Below, one piece after another: positions 52,946 to 61,485 of a stretch of DNA of 64,000 nucleotides (its first letter is position 1; every line of letters begins with the position of its first letter). Under the pieces are notes generated by a model that did no database searches, was not told the DNA's origin, and saw only the letters and a program-made list of their open reading frames with translations. The position numbers and the translations under genes are program-made. The DNA is from JABDGM01 sp046349975 (lineage in GTDB: Bacteria > Planctomycetota > Planctomycetia > Pirellulales > Lacipirellulaceae): assembly GCA_046349975.1 (NCBI GenBank), contig JAXMBH010000022.1:1-64000 (forward strand), read 5' to 3'.

Positions 52946-53113
52946 CAACGGATCGAAGCAGGTAAGTGTTAGCGAAAAGCCCTCGCGCACGCGCGAAACG
53001 GCTGGAAGTACGCACCAGCGCAATAAAGGCTGCGTACCATAGAAGACCCGCCGTTAGCGGGCTATATCAGTACCGCATTTGTCGCAGCGGGAGTGCCTGC
53101 ACTGCTGGCATTT

Positions 53114-53926
53114 TTAGAACAGCGACTTTTGAACCGCGATGCACTGCGGCCCGTCATTGGCCACTTTATTGACGTACGTGCCGATCGGCTCAGCGACAAG
53201 TTCGTCCTCCCCGCATGCCGTCAGCAGCGGCATAAGTGCGGCTGGGTCATCGAGCTTCGCATCTAGCCAGGTCGCATAATCGCCGGGCGCCAAAATCACC
53301 GGCATCCGCTCGTGCATCTCGCTCATCATCCGATTGGCCCCGGTCGTCACAATCGTACAGCTTTCAATCACCAATGCCCCGCCTCCTACAATCCCCCTGC
53401 CGTTTCGGGAGGGGTCAGGGGAGAGTTCGTTCGAATGCTTTTCGTCGTCAGCCGCTCCGGCTGCCTGACTCATTCCGCCCCGGGCCATCCACCGCTCCCA
53501 CAAACCGGCAAATGCAAACACCTCACCATTGGGTTGATGGATATAGTACGGCTGCTTCTTGCCCTTCGGGCCACTGGCCGACTGCTGCCATTCGTAAAAA
53601 CCATCCGCCGGAATCAGGCACCGCCGCTTCCGCAGCGCTGTGCGGAACGAGGGCTTTTCCGCGAGCGTTTCCGACCGCGCGTTGATAAGCGGCGGCCCCG
53701 CGCCAAGTTTGTCCTCCGCCGCCCACGAAGGGATCAGGCCCCATCGCAGCATGTCGGCCGTTCGTCGCCCGCTGGCCGGATCCGACCGCACGACGAGCAC
53801 ATCCTGCGTCGGCGCGATGTTGTACCGCGCCTCAAATAGCGGCAGTTGTTCTTCGCCTCGAGCATCCAGATTGAAATGCTCGATCAACACGGTAAGCGGC
53901 GTCCTTAACGTGAATCGACCACACAT
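53114..53926 (-). CDS. SRAP/HMCES-family abasic-site protein (YedK)
   Basis: 270 residues from ATG 53926, needed because Cys2 (MCGRFTLRT) is the catalytic residue that crosslinks to abasic sites in single-stranded DNA. Landmarks are ARYNIAPTQDVLVVRSDP, LRWGLIPSWAAED, NARSETLAEKPSFRTAL, RRCLIPADGFYEWQ, ESCTIVTTGAN and the catalytic His in MHERMPVIL. A non-conserved insert between FAGLWERWM and ESCTIVTT (about residues 150-185) contains ELSPDPSRNGRGIVGGG, encoded by a CCCCTGACCCCTCCC repeat. Follows cutA on the same strand. Confidence 0.92.
   Translation of the reverse strand: MCGRFTLRTPLTVLIEHFNLDARGEEQLPLFEARYNIAPTQDVLVVRSDPASGRRTADMLRWGLIPSWAAEDKLGAGPPLINARSETLAEKPSFRTALRKRRCLIPADGFYEWQQSASGPKGKKQPYYIHQPNGEVFAFAGLWERWMARGGMSQAAGAADDEKHSNELSPDPSRNGRGIVGGGALVIESCTIVTTGANRMMSEMHERMPVILAPGDYATWLDAKLDDPAALMPLLTACGEDELVAEPIGTYVNKVANDGPQCIAVQKSLF
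53386..53426. repeat. CCCCTGACCCCTCCCGAAACGG repeat inside the SRAP gene, family K
   Basis: On the reverse strand ctctcccctgacccctcccg then aaacggcaggggga. A related piece (gaggtcaggggtgagg) occurs near 12238-12254. In frame and without stops. Confidence 0.6.
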
Positions 53927-54017
53927 GACGAGCTTCCTATCGCATCCCTTCGAAACGTGAACTCGCGACGACAACTGACCCACGTTGCATCATTGACGCC
54001 GCCGCATCGCTTGCGGT

Positions 54018-54338
54018 TTAGCTTCCCGCCTGTTCCTCAAGCCACTTCAAGTACGCCGCATTTCCTTCCACAATCGGCACCGCGATAATCTCCGGCACCT
54101 CATACGGATGAATCTCGGCGAGCGCTGCCTGCACCGCCGCGAATTGCGTCCGGATCGTCTTGATGACGCACGCCCATTCCTCGGCCGTTTCAACTTTCCC
54201 CTGCCAGCGAAACGTGCTTGCGATCGGCCCGTTTACTTGCACGCATGCAGCAAGTCGCCGCGAAATGAGATCGGCCGCTATCTGCTCTGCGTCCTGCCGG
54301 TTGCCGGTCGTCGTCGTGATTTGTATGAATTCCGTCAT
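54018..54338 (-). CDS. cutA: Divalent-cation tolerance protein CutA
   Basis: 106 residues. Trimeric CutA1 family: ITTTTGNRQDAEQIAADLI at the start, RRLAACVQVNGPIAS, STFRWQGKVETAEEW, and PYEVPEIIAVPIVEG. The ATG overlaps the end of trpC by four bases, so it is translated with trpC. Family function (metal tolerance or PII-like signalling) is not settled. Confidence 0.94.
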   Translation of the reverse strand: MTEFIQITTTTGNRQDAEQIAADLISRRLAACVQVNGPIASTFRWQGKVETAEEWACVIKTIRTQFAAVQAALAEIHPYEVPEIIAVPIVEGNAAYLKWLEEQAGS

Positions 54339-55123
54339 GCCGTTCGTCCCAAGAGCCGATCAACCGCCGCCCCGATATTCGCCTCGCGCATCAACGACTC
54401 GCCGACCAAAATCGCGTCCACGCCGGCGGCTTCGAGCTTTCGCACATCACTATTTGTCTTGATGCCGCTCTCGCCAACGAGCACACACTCAGCTGGCACG
54501 CGCTCGCGCATCCGAATTGTATGCGCGAGGTCAACCTCGAAGGTGTGCAAATTGCGATTATTCACGCCAATGAGCGTCGCCCCGGCGTCGAACACTCGCT
54601 GCAAGTTTGTCGGCTCGTACAGCTCCACGAGCGGCGTCATTCCCAACTCGCAAATCGCGTTAAACAACGCCCGCAAGTTGCAGTCATCCAAGCACTCGGC
54701 AATTAAGAGCACGGCATCGGCCCCGGCCGCTCTTGCTTCGATCACCTGATACGGATCGAGAATAAAATCCTTCCGGAGCACGGGCAGCTGCACCGTCTGT
54801 CGAATCTGCCGCAAAAAATCGAGATGCCCCTGAAAGAACGATTCGTCAGTAAGCACGCTGATGCAACTTGCCCCATGCTGCTCGTATGTCTGAGCGATTC
54901 GCACGGGATCGAAATCCGCCCGAATCACGCCTGCTGACGGGCTCGCTTTCTTCACCTCGGCAATTAGTCGAATGGGCGGTCCCGCCGCCAGCGCGGCAAA
55001 GAAGTCACGCACCGGCGGTGCGTCGGCCAACTGCGCTCGCAGCTCGGCCTCCGGCAGCATGCCCTTCGCCTGCGCAATCTCCTCGCGCTTCCGCGCCACA
55101 ATCTTGTCGAGAATCGTTGCCAT
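54335..55123 (-). CDS. trpC: Indole-3-glycerol phosphate synthase
   Basis: 262 residues. TIM-barrel enzyme of tryptophan synthesis. Landmarks are LDKIVARKREEIAQAKGML at the start, RLIAEVKKASPSAGVIRADF (catalytic Lys), PVLRKDFILDPYQVIEARA, GADAVLLIAECLDD, LIGVNNRNLHTFEVD and CVLVGESGI. No other trp gene is adjacent. The start codon is two bases after the stop of the VOC gene; cutA overlaps at the 3' end. A stand-alone trpC in a short mixed operon. Confidence 0.96.
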   Translation of the reverse strand: MATILDKIVARKREEIAQAKGMLPEAELRAQLADAPPVRDFFAALAAGPPIRLIAEVKKASPSAGVIRADFDPVRIAQTYEQHGASCISVLTDESFFQGHLDFLRQIRQTVQLPVLRKDFILDPYQVIEARAAGADAVLLIAECLDDCNLRALFNAICELGMTPLVELYEPTNLQRVFDAGATLIGVNNRNLHTFEVDLAHTIRMRERVPAECVLVGESGIKTNSDVRKLEAAGVDAILVGESLMREANIGAAVDRLLGRTA

Positions 55124-55125
55124 CG

Positions 55126-55722
55126 CTACTGCTGCTGTTGTTGCTGTTGTTGTCGTTGCACGTGCGTTTCGAAGAGCAGCAGCGGTACGCCCGCTTCCAC
55201 ATCAAGGTCCTTCGTCAGCCGCGCGAAGCTGGCACGCACTTCAGCAAGCGCTGCGTCGATGTGCTCCGGCGGGCACATCGCCTTTGCTGGCAATTCGAGA
55301 TGGTCGATGTTCGGAAACAGCTCGACCATGTTGCCTTCCGGATCGTCCACGACGGGAATCAAAAATCCCATCGCCCGCGGTTCCCTGCGAAACGCAATGC
55401 CGCGCCGTGTGAGTTCGTCGCCAATCGTCTCGGCATCCGCCTTCACCTTTACCGCGCAATGACCATAGCTTGTCGGCGATGGGATCGCCGCGGTCCGCCG
55501 AAATACGGTGGCATCTCCATCCCATTCGAGGTCCCACGGCCAGAACTCCAACAAGCCGTCAAAAACTGCTTCCGGGTGGTTAATCTTCACCATCACGATG
55601 CCGAGCGCCGACATCACGGGGTGAACAAAGAACACCCCCTCGAATAACTCCGCATACCACTTCCCCAGCTTCAGCGGGTCCCGCGCCCGAAACGCAAAAT
55701 GCAATAATTCAGAAGTCTTCAC
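55126..55722 (-). CDS. VOC-superfamily (glyoxalase-like) protein with polyglutamine tail
   Basis: 198 residues from GTG 55722. A single VOC fold: LHFAFRARDPLKLGKWYAEL (start strand and helix), VMVKINHPEAVFDGL, and GHCAVKVKADAETIGDEL with GFLIPVVDDPEGNMVELF, the usual metal-site-like end. It matches glyoxalase-like dioxygenase/lyase families but has no identifiable substrate. The last residues are eight consecutive glutamines, encoded by CAA/CAG codons just before the stop (55129-55152), an unusual tail. Two bases separate it from trpC. Confidence 0.85.
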   Translation of the reverse strand: MKTSELLHFAFRARDPLKLGKWYAELFEGVFFVHPVMSALGIVMVKINHPEAVFDGLLEFWPWDLEWDGDATVFRRTAAIPSPTSYGHCAVKVKADAETIGDELTRRGIAFRREPRAMGFLIPVVDDPEGNMVELFPNIDHLELPAKAMCPPEHIDAALAEVRASFARLTKDLDVEAGVPLLLFETHVQRQQQQQQQQ

Positions 55723-55993
55723 GGCAAATCCTAAACGGCAACCTCACACGGCATTTTCTGCTTCGCCGAAGCCCGAACTGCTCTTAGCAGCGACTTCCCC
55801 ATCTTACCGATCCGCGGCAAAAACGCTATCGTTGATGGCGTTCCGGGCGTCGTGCCCCCGTTCTTCGGCACATTTCCCATTCCGCTCGGCAGCACGCATC
55901 GGTATCATCCGCCCTCGATTGTCTTTTGCTAGCGGCACGTCGCACGAGGCGGGCGTTTCCCGTTCGCGCTGTCGATCCCAGCCAATTTTCACG

Positions 55994-57409
55994 ATGACCA
56001 ACTTCCGAACAGAACGCGATACGATGGGCGAAATGCAGGTGCCCGTCGATGCCCTCTATGGCGCTTCCACCGCGCGCGCGGTCGAAAATTTCCCGGTGGC
56101 GAACGAACCAGTGCCAGTCGCCGTCATTCACGCTTTCGGCTATCTGAAATCGGCTTGCGCCCGCGCGAATCTCGAACTCGGCAAGCTCGACGAAAAGCAT
56201 GCCACAGCGATCATCGCCGCCTGCGAGCAAGTGGCTGCCGGGAAATACGACGCTCAGTTCCCGGTCGACATCTATCAGACGGGCTCTGGCACCTCGACAA
56301 ATACGAACGCCAACGAAGTCATCGCCAACATTGCCAATCAGCAGCTCGGCTTCGGCGTGGGCGCGAAAGGCAAAGCAGGGGCGGTCCACCCGAACGACCA
56401 TGTGAACATGGGCCAGTCGTCGAACGACACGTTCCCGGCCGCCATGCACATTGCCGCGGGAATGGCGATTAGTCGCGACCTGATTCCCGCGCTCGAGCGC
56501 CTGCACGGCGACCTCGCCGCCAAAGCGAAGGCGTGGGACAACATCGTGAAGATTGGCCGCACGCATCTCATGGATGCCACGCCGATTCGCGTTGGCCAGG
56601 TTTTCTCCGGTTACGCGGCGCAAGCTCACTATGCCACGGTTCGGGCCAGCCGGGCCCTCAAGCGGCTTGAAGAGAACATGCCGATCGGCGGCACGGCGGT
56701 GGGCACGGGCATCAACACGCATCCGAAATTCGCTGCCAAGGTTTGTGTCGCGCTGAGCAATCAGCTGGGTGGCACGTTCACCGAAGCCGCCAATCACCCC
56801 GAGGCACAGGCCGCGAAAGATTCGTTCGTCGAAGCCCACGGCGAACTCAAGACGATCGCCGTTTCGATTTCGAAAATCGCGAGCGACATCCGCCTGCTCG
56901 GCTCTGGCCCGCGGTGCGGCTTGTTCGAGCTTTCGCTGCCGGCCACGCAGCCCGGCTCTTCGATCATGCCGGGCAAGGTGAACCCGGTGATTGCCGAGTC
57001 GGCCATGCAAGTCGTTTGCCGCGTGCTCGGCAACGACACGGTCGTCACCACCGCGGCCTTGGGCGGCATCGGCTCGTTGTTCGAGCTCAACGTCGCGATG
57101 CCCGTGATGATCGATGCGTTCCTCGAAAGCGTGAAACTGCTCGCCAACGTGACGAACGTGATCGTCAACAAGCTGCTCACCGGCCTCGTGGTGAACGAAG
57201 AACGCTGCCGCCAATTGATCGACCAATCGCTGATGATGGTGACGTCGCTGGCACCGAAGATCGGCTACGAAAAGGCCGCCGCGTTCGCCAAGGAAGCGTT
57301 CGACAGCGGCAAGACAATCCGGGAGCTGTGCCGCGAGCGTAAAGTGCTGCCGGATGCGGATCTCGACGACGCGCTCGATCCTTGGAAAATGACCGAGCCG
57401 CGCGAGTGA
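55994..57409 (+). CDS. fumC: Fumarate hydratase, class II
   Basis: 471 residues from ATG 55994 (MTNFRTERDTMGEMQVPVDA); the frame is open to 55832 but the extra 54 residues are non-conserved. TCA-cycle enzyme of the aspartase/fumarase superfamily. Landmarks are YQTGSGTSTNTNANEVIAN, HPNDHVNMGQSSNDTFPAA, KIGRTHLMDATPI, GTAVGTGINTHP and the signature GSSIMPGKVNPV. Normal length. No other TCA gene is nearby. Confidence 0.96.
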   Translation: MTNFRTERDTMGEMQVPVDALYGASTARAVENFPVANEPVPVAVIHAFGYLKSACARANLELGKLDEKHATAIIAACEQVAAGKYDAQFPVDIYQTGSGTSTNTNANEVIANIANQQLGFGVGAKGKAGAVHPNDHVNMGQSSNDTFPAAMHIAAGMAISRDLIPALERLHGDLAAKAKAWDNIVKIGRTHLMDATPIRVGQVFSGYAAQAHYATVRASRALKRLEENMPIGGTAVGTGINTHPKFAAKVCVALSNQLGGTFTEAANHPEAQAAKDSFVEAHGELKTIAVSISKIASDIRLLGSGPRCGLFELSLPATQPGSSIMPGKVNPVIAESAMQVVCRVLGNDTVVTTAALGGIGSLFELNVAMPVMIDAFLESVKLLANVTNVIVNKLLTGLVVNEERCRQLIDQSLMMVTSLAPKIGYEKAAAFAKEAFDSGKTIRELCRERKVLPDADLDDALDPWKMTEPRE

Positions 57410-57478
57410 ACGGCGCTTCTGCATTTGCATTTAGAGAACAGAATTCTGATTGCCGAATTCGAAAACGGAGTTCGAACT

Positions 57479-59191
57479 ATGATGGCAAGGAAGCTGTCAG
57501 TAGTCGTTCGCAGTCTTGCAGCGATCGCTCTTGCGAGCGTTTGGCTGAACGAGCTGCCCTGTGCGATCGCCCAGACCCGAACGCAAGTGACCGCGCCGAC
57601 CGGTACATTTGCGAATCCGTTTGTCGCCGAGGGCGCAAGACCGCACGTGGTGGTGCCGGAACCTGCGGACGCACTGCGTGGACCGACTACGTACCAGAAC
57701 CCATTCGCTGGTGCGTCGAAAGCGCCGCCGATCGACAATTCAATTCGCCCGGGCCCGATCAGCCGCTGGCAGCGGCCGACTATTGCGCGATCGCCCTCAT
57801 CGGATGTCAAAACCGCTGTCCTTAGCCCCGAGAGCCTGGAAGCAGGTCTGACTGGCGCCACTCAATCGCCGGCCCACAAATCATTGCTCGAGAACATTGG
57901 CTCGGACCAGATCATCCGCTCGACACCGAACGCACTGACGCAGCCCGCGTCGATTGACGCAGGGCCTGCGTCTGCCATTTCGACACCGACAGCCAGTAGT
58001 CCCGCTAGCGCGGCAAGCGGTCTCGCAATCCCAGACCCGGCTGCCTTCATTACCGACCAGGCGATGTTGCCCCCAGCCATCGCATTCGGTGGGTCTTCGA
58101 TCACTGCGAAGGACCTCCATGCTGACATCGCAGCCGTTGTCGCCAATTGCGATGACACGCCCGAAGGCTGGCTGGCCCAAGCACAGGAAGCTGCCAAGAC
58201 CGCAGCGTCGGTGGAACAACTTGCGAACATTATCACCCTCTGCGACCGCGGCCTGCAGCATACGCCTTCGAGCCAAACGATGGCGTCGCTGCGGCGGCTT
58301 TCGGCCTGGGCCCACAACCGCCACGGCGAATTGCTGGCTGATAGCGCTCATCCAGACGCGGCAATCCAGGATTTCCAAGTCGCCATTTCGATGGACCCCA
58401 CGTGCTCGCTCGCCATTCACAACCGCGCCGTGACACTGGCCCAGCGCAATCAGTACGGCGCTGCGCTGCGAGACTTCAATCGAGTGATCGAACTGAATCC
58501 CGGTCTTGCCGTTGCGTATCGCAATCGTGCGGAGCTTCTGGCTGCTTTGGGCCGCATGGAGGAAGCCATTGCCGATTACGATCAGGCGATCGCGTCGCTT
58601 CCAGATGATGCTGCGTTGCTGCGGTCACGCGCCCATGCCCACCAGCGGGTTGGCGATTTCGCGAGTGCAGCGGTCGACATCAACCAGGCCCTGCAAATCG
58701 CTCCGAACGATCCGGACACGATCACGTTGCGCGGCAACCTCGCCGCCGAACAGGGGCGATTCGAAAAGGCTGGGGAGGACTTCGAGCGGGCTCTTGCGAT
58801 CGATGCCAATTGGGCCGAAGCCTTGCGCAGCCTGGCTTGGTTGCGGGCAACGTGCCCAGACCAGCGCTTCCGCGATGCGGAGAAAGCGCTTGAGGCGGCT
58901 CAGCACGCGGCGAAGCTCGCACCCACCGAGGACTACCGCATGCTCGACACGCTTGCCGCTGCCAACGCTTGCGGCAAGCACTTCGACAAGGCAGTGGAGC
59001 TGCAAAAGCGGGCGGTCGAAACCGCGCCGCGCGATCTGAGCACGCCGCTCGCAGAGCGGCTCGCGATGTACGAGCGCAACCAGTCGTACGTGGCGACATC
59101 GCCCCACAGCGATGTGCGCACGGTCTCGCACGAAGAGCCGGCGGCGAAGCAGAGTTCGCGGCAGGCGGCGAAGCCCAAGACTTCGCGCTAG
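57479..59191 (+). CDS. Secreted TPR protein, paralogue 1
   Basis: 570 residues from ATG 57479 (ATG 57482 also possible). A signal peptide (ARKLSVVVRSLAAIALASV) is followed by about 200 Ala/Ser/Pro/Thr-rich residues that look disordered. About eight TPR units run from residue 270 to the end, e.g. PDAAIQDFQVAISMDPTCSL, YGAALRDFNRVIELNPGLAV, RMEEAIADYDQAIASLPDD. The ATCPDQRFRDAEKALEAAQ segment near the end is shared with the next TPR gene. Probably a periplasmic or surface scaffold. Confidence 0.82.
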   Translation: MMARKLSVVVRSLAAIALASVWLNELPCAIAQTRTQVTAPTGTFANPFVAEGARPHVVVPEPADALRGPTTYQNPFAGASKAPPIDNSIRPGPISRWQRPTIARSPSSDVKTAVLSPESLEAGLTGATQSPAHKSLLENIGSDQIIRSTPNALTQPASIDAGPASAISTPTASSPASAASGLAIPDPAAFITDQAMLPPAIAFGGSSITAKDLHADIAAVVANCDDTPEGWLAQAQEAAKTAASVEQLANIITLCDRGLQHTPSSQTMASLRRLSAWAHNRHGELLADSAHPDAAIQDFQVAISMDPTCSLAIHNRAVTLAQRNQYGAALRDFNRVIELNPGLAVAYRNRAELLAALGRMEEAIADYDQAIASLPDDAALLRSRAHAHQRVGDFASAAVDINQALQIAPNDPDTITLRGNLAAEQGRFEKAGEDFERALAIDANWAEALRSLAWLRATCPDQRFRDAEKALEAAQHAAKLAPTEDYRMLDTLAAANACGKHFDKAVELQKRAVETAPRDLSTPLAERLAMYERNQSYVATSPHSDVRTVSHEEPAAKQSSRQAAKPKTSR

Positions 59192-59565
59192 CGTTATGGG
59201 CGGTGCTTGCTTTCTCTATCTCCCCTTCCTTTCAAACGCGCGCCAAGCGAACCAAGACATTAGCCGGCGGGCGCTAGCCCGCGGTTAGCACGGCAAAACC
59301 GGGGGCTAGCGCCCACCGGCTGATAGGCCAACACTCGAAGGCCGCTCTTCGCACCTCATTGCATGCCAGCAGCGATGCGGCAAGTTGGGTCGATCCTGCC
59401 GATTTTGCCGGTTTTTATGACAATTCCGATTAGGTTGAGCCTGCCATCCGGCCGATAGACTTCCGACAAGTCACGGCTTTCTCGCGAAAGGGAATTCGCA
59501 ATCGCGAATCTTCGCGTTCAGCGCACCAAGCCGGGGCCTGCAGATTCCCCTTAAATCTCAGTTGG
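59192..59565. other. Intergenic region of about 375 bp with a palindromic repeat
   Basis: At 59261-59326 agccggcgggcgctagccc and gggggctagcgcccaccggct are inverted repeats around a short centre (family M). The rest, including the stretch near 59400-59560, has no gene that I can support. Confidence 0.55.
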
Positions 59566-61299
59566 ATGGGTTCAGCCATGCGTGTTGCACGCTACTTTCC
59601 GACCGTCGTGGCAGTTCTGGCGAATTTCGCGCTGCAGGCGACGACGTCCTCGCCTTGCGGCGCCTGGGACAGCATTCCCGCGGCGGCATTGGCCGAGTCT
59701 CGCGACATGGACGGCGGCGACTACATAATCGATGACCAGGTACAACCGGCCGGCTTTTACGATTCGCGGCCGAGGCCGAATGCGAATCGGATGCCGCGTC
59801 CTGCGGCCCAATCGAAAATGGGCCAGAGCATCAGCAGCGCCGTTGAAAAGTCGAAATCGACGAAGCAGTCGATCTTGCCGTTCGGTCGGCAGACGGCGAG
59901 CGGCGGCGAGGCGGCGCGGATGTCGGCCCAAATGAACGCCGCCAATGCGGCAATGTCGAACGCAACGCGCGGTGCGGTTCGCGTTCCGCCGCAGCAGCGC
60001 TCGCAAAACGCGAGGGCGCAACGCATGCCGATGGGCACTCCAATCCAAGGCCAGCCGGGAATGAATGCACAAGGCGCACGAGTGGCGACGGCGCGGATGC
60101 CACAGTCGATACCGCAAAGCCAATTGCAGCCGCCAACCGCTGGCCCGAGTCCGCGTGCGATGGGTCTTCCGACGATCAAGGGTCCCGGGCCGAATGCCTC
60201 GACCGCTTCGCCGTGGGCTCCACCCGGCGCCGCGGCGCCGATGGCGAAGCCGATGCCGGCTGCCTCGCAGTCGAGCGGAGGACCGTTGTCGGCGGCGGAT
60301 GAACTGGTTGCCAAGGCGCACGAGCTCAGCACGCAGGCCCAGAGCGATCAGGAGTTTACCCAGGTCGTCGACCTGTGCCGGCAGGCTCAAGTCAGTCAAC
60401 CAAGCCCGACGACCGCGCAATATGCGAAGCATCTTCTCGCCTGGTCGCTCAACCGCCGCGGGCAACTCAAGGCCGAGGCCGGTGATGACAAGGCCGCGAT
60501 GCAGGATTTCGATGAAGCGATTCGCCACGACGCCACTTGCTGGCGGGCCGTGCACAATCGTGGCGTGCTGCTGGCCCAGGATAGCCAGTTCGAGAAGGCG
60601 TTCGACGACTTCTCGCGTACGATTCAAATGAATCCGAATTTTGCCAAGGCCTACTCGAATCGCGCGGCGCTGTTCATGGTCGCGAACAATCTCGACGCCG
60701 CGTTGCATGACTACAATCGCGCGATCGGGCTCGACACGAACCTCGCGGTCGCGCATCGCGGCTGCGGTCGCGTGTGTCAGTTGACGGGTCGCATGGAAGA
60801 GGCCATGGCGCATTACGACGTCGCGGTCCGCCTCGCGCCGACCGATTCGTACGCGGCGGCCTGCCGGGCTGATCTTTTGACCGATCTTGGCCGATACTCC
60901 GAAGCAGCCAAGGAATACAACCGCGCGATTGAAATCGATCCGAAGTCGACGCAAGCGGTGAGTGGTTCGGCATGGCTTTTGGCCACGTGCCCAGACAGCC
61001 AGATCCGCAACGCCGACCTCGCCATTCAGCGGGCTCAAACCGTGATCGAGCTCGGCGGCGATAATGACGCCGTGAACTTCGACACGCTGGCTGCGGCCCA
61101 AGCGAACGCCGGCGATTTCGATGCTGCGATGGACTCGCTGGAAAAGGCGATCGACCTCGCGCCGACCGAGGAATGTGAAGCGTACAAAGAGCGGATGGTC
61201 ATGTATCAGCAGGCCAAACCGTACCGAATTTCGCCGATGCAGCACGTGGCCCAAGTGAGCTACGAGTCTGCGGACGCGGGTGAGGGAGTGGCGAGATAA
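59566..61299 (+). CDS. Secreted TPR protein, paralogue 2
   Basis: 577 residues; ATG 59578 (MRVARYFPTVVAVLANFAL) is an alternative start. The signal peptide is followed by about 230 Met/Gln/Ala/Pro-rich residues, then TPR units from about 245: EFTQVVDLCRQAQVSQPSP, QFEKAFDDFSRTIQMNPNF, NLDAALHDYNRAIGLDTNL, RMEEAMAHYDVAVRLAPTD, RYSEAAKEYNRAIEIDPKS. It shares the ATCPDSQIRNADLAIQRAQ segment with the preceding TPR gene, so the two arose by duplication, with very different N-terminal regions. Confidence 0.83.
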   Translation: MGSAMRVARYFPTVVAVLANFALQATTSSPCGAWDSIPAAALAESRDMDGGDYIIDDQVQPAGFYDSRPRPNANRMPRPAAQSKMGQSISSAVEKSKSTKQSILPFGRQTASGGEAARMSAQMNAANAAMSNATRGAVRVPPQQRSQNARAQRMPMGTPIQGQPGMNAQGARVATARMPQSIPQSQLQPPTAGPSPRAMGLPTIKGPGPNASTASPWAPPGAAAPMAKPMPAASQSSGGPLSAADELVAKAHELSTQAQSDQEFTQVVDLCRQAQVSQPSPTTAQYAKHLLAWSLNRRGQLKAEAGDDKAAMQDFDEAIRHDATCWRAVHNRGVLLAQDSQFEKAFDDFSRTIQMNPNFAKAYSNRAALFMVANNLDAALHDYNRAIGLDTNLAVAHRGCGRVCQLTGRMEEAMAHYDVAVRLAPTDSYAAACRADLLTDLGRYSEAAKEYNRAIEIDPKSTQAVSGSAWLLATCPDSQIRNADLAIQRAQTVIELGGDNDAVNFDTLAAAQANAGDFDAAMDSLEKAIDLAPTEECEAYKERMVMYQQAKPYRISPMQHVAQVSYESADAGEGVAR

Positions 61300-61485
61300 C
61301 ATCTCGCACGGTGCACCGCGTGCCGGTGCAGTCGTATCTTTGGGGGGAGCGAAAGAGCTCGGTTGCGGAAGCAGCCGGGCTCTTGTCGCGCGCTGGCGGA
61401 GCGGGGAGCTTGGAGCAGGGGGCGGGGAGACGGAACTTGTTTGCGGTTGCGTTAGGGCGAGTGAGCGGCCAAGAATGTGGGTCGC

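Noticed and set aside
54868..55647. A 259-residue forward frame over trpC and the VOC gene
   Set aside because: Antisense to two recognisable genes; contains a run of leucine from the glutamine codons, an artefact.
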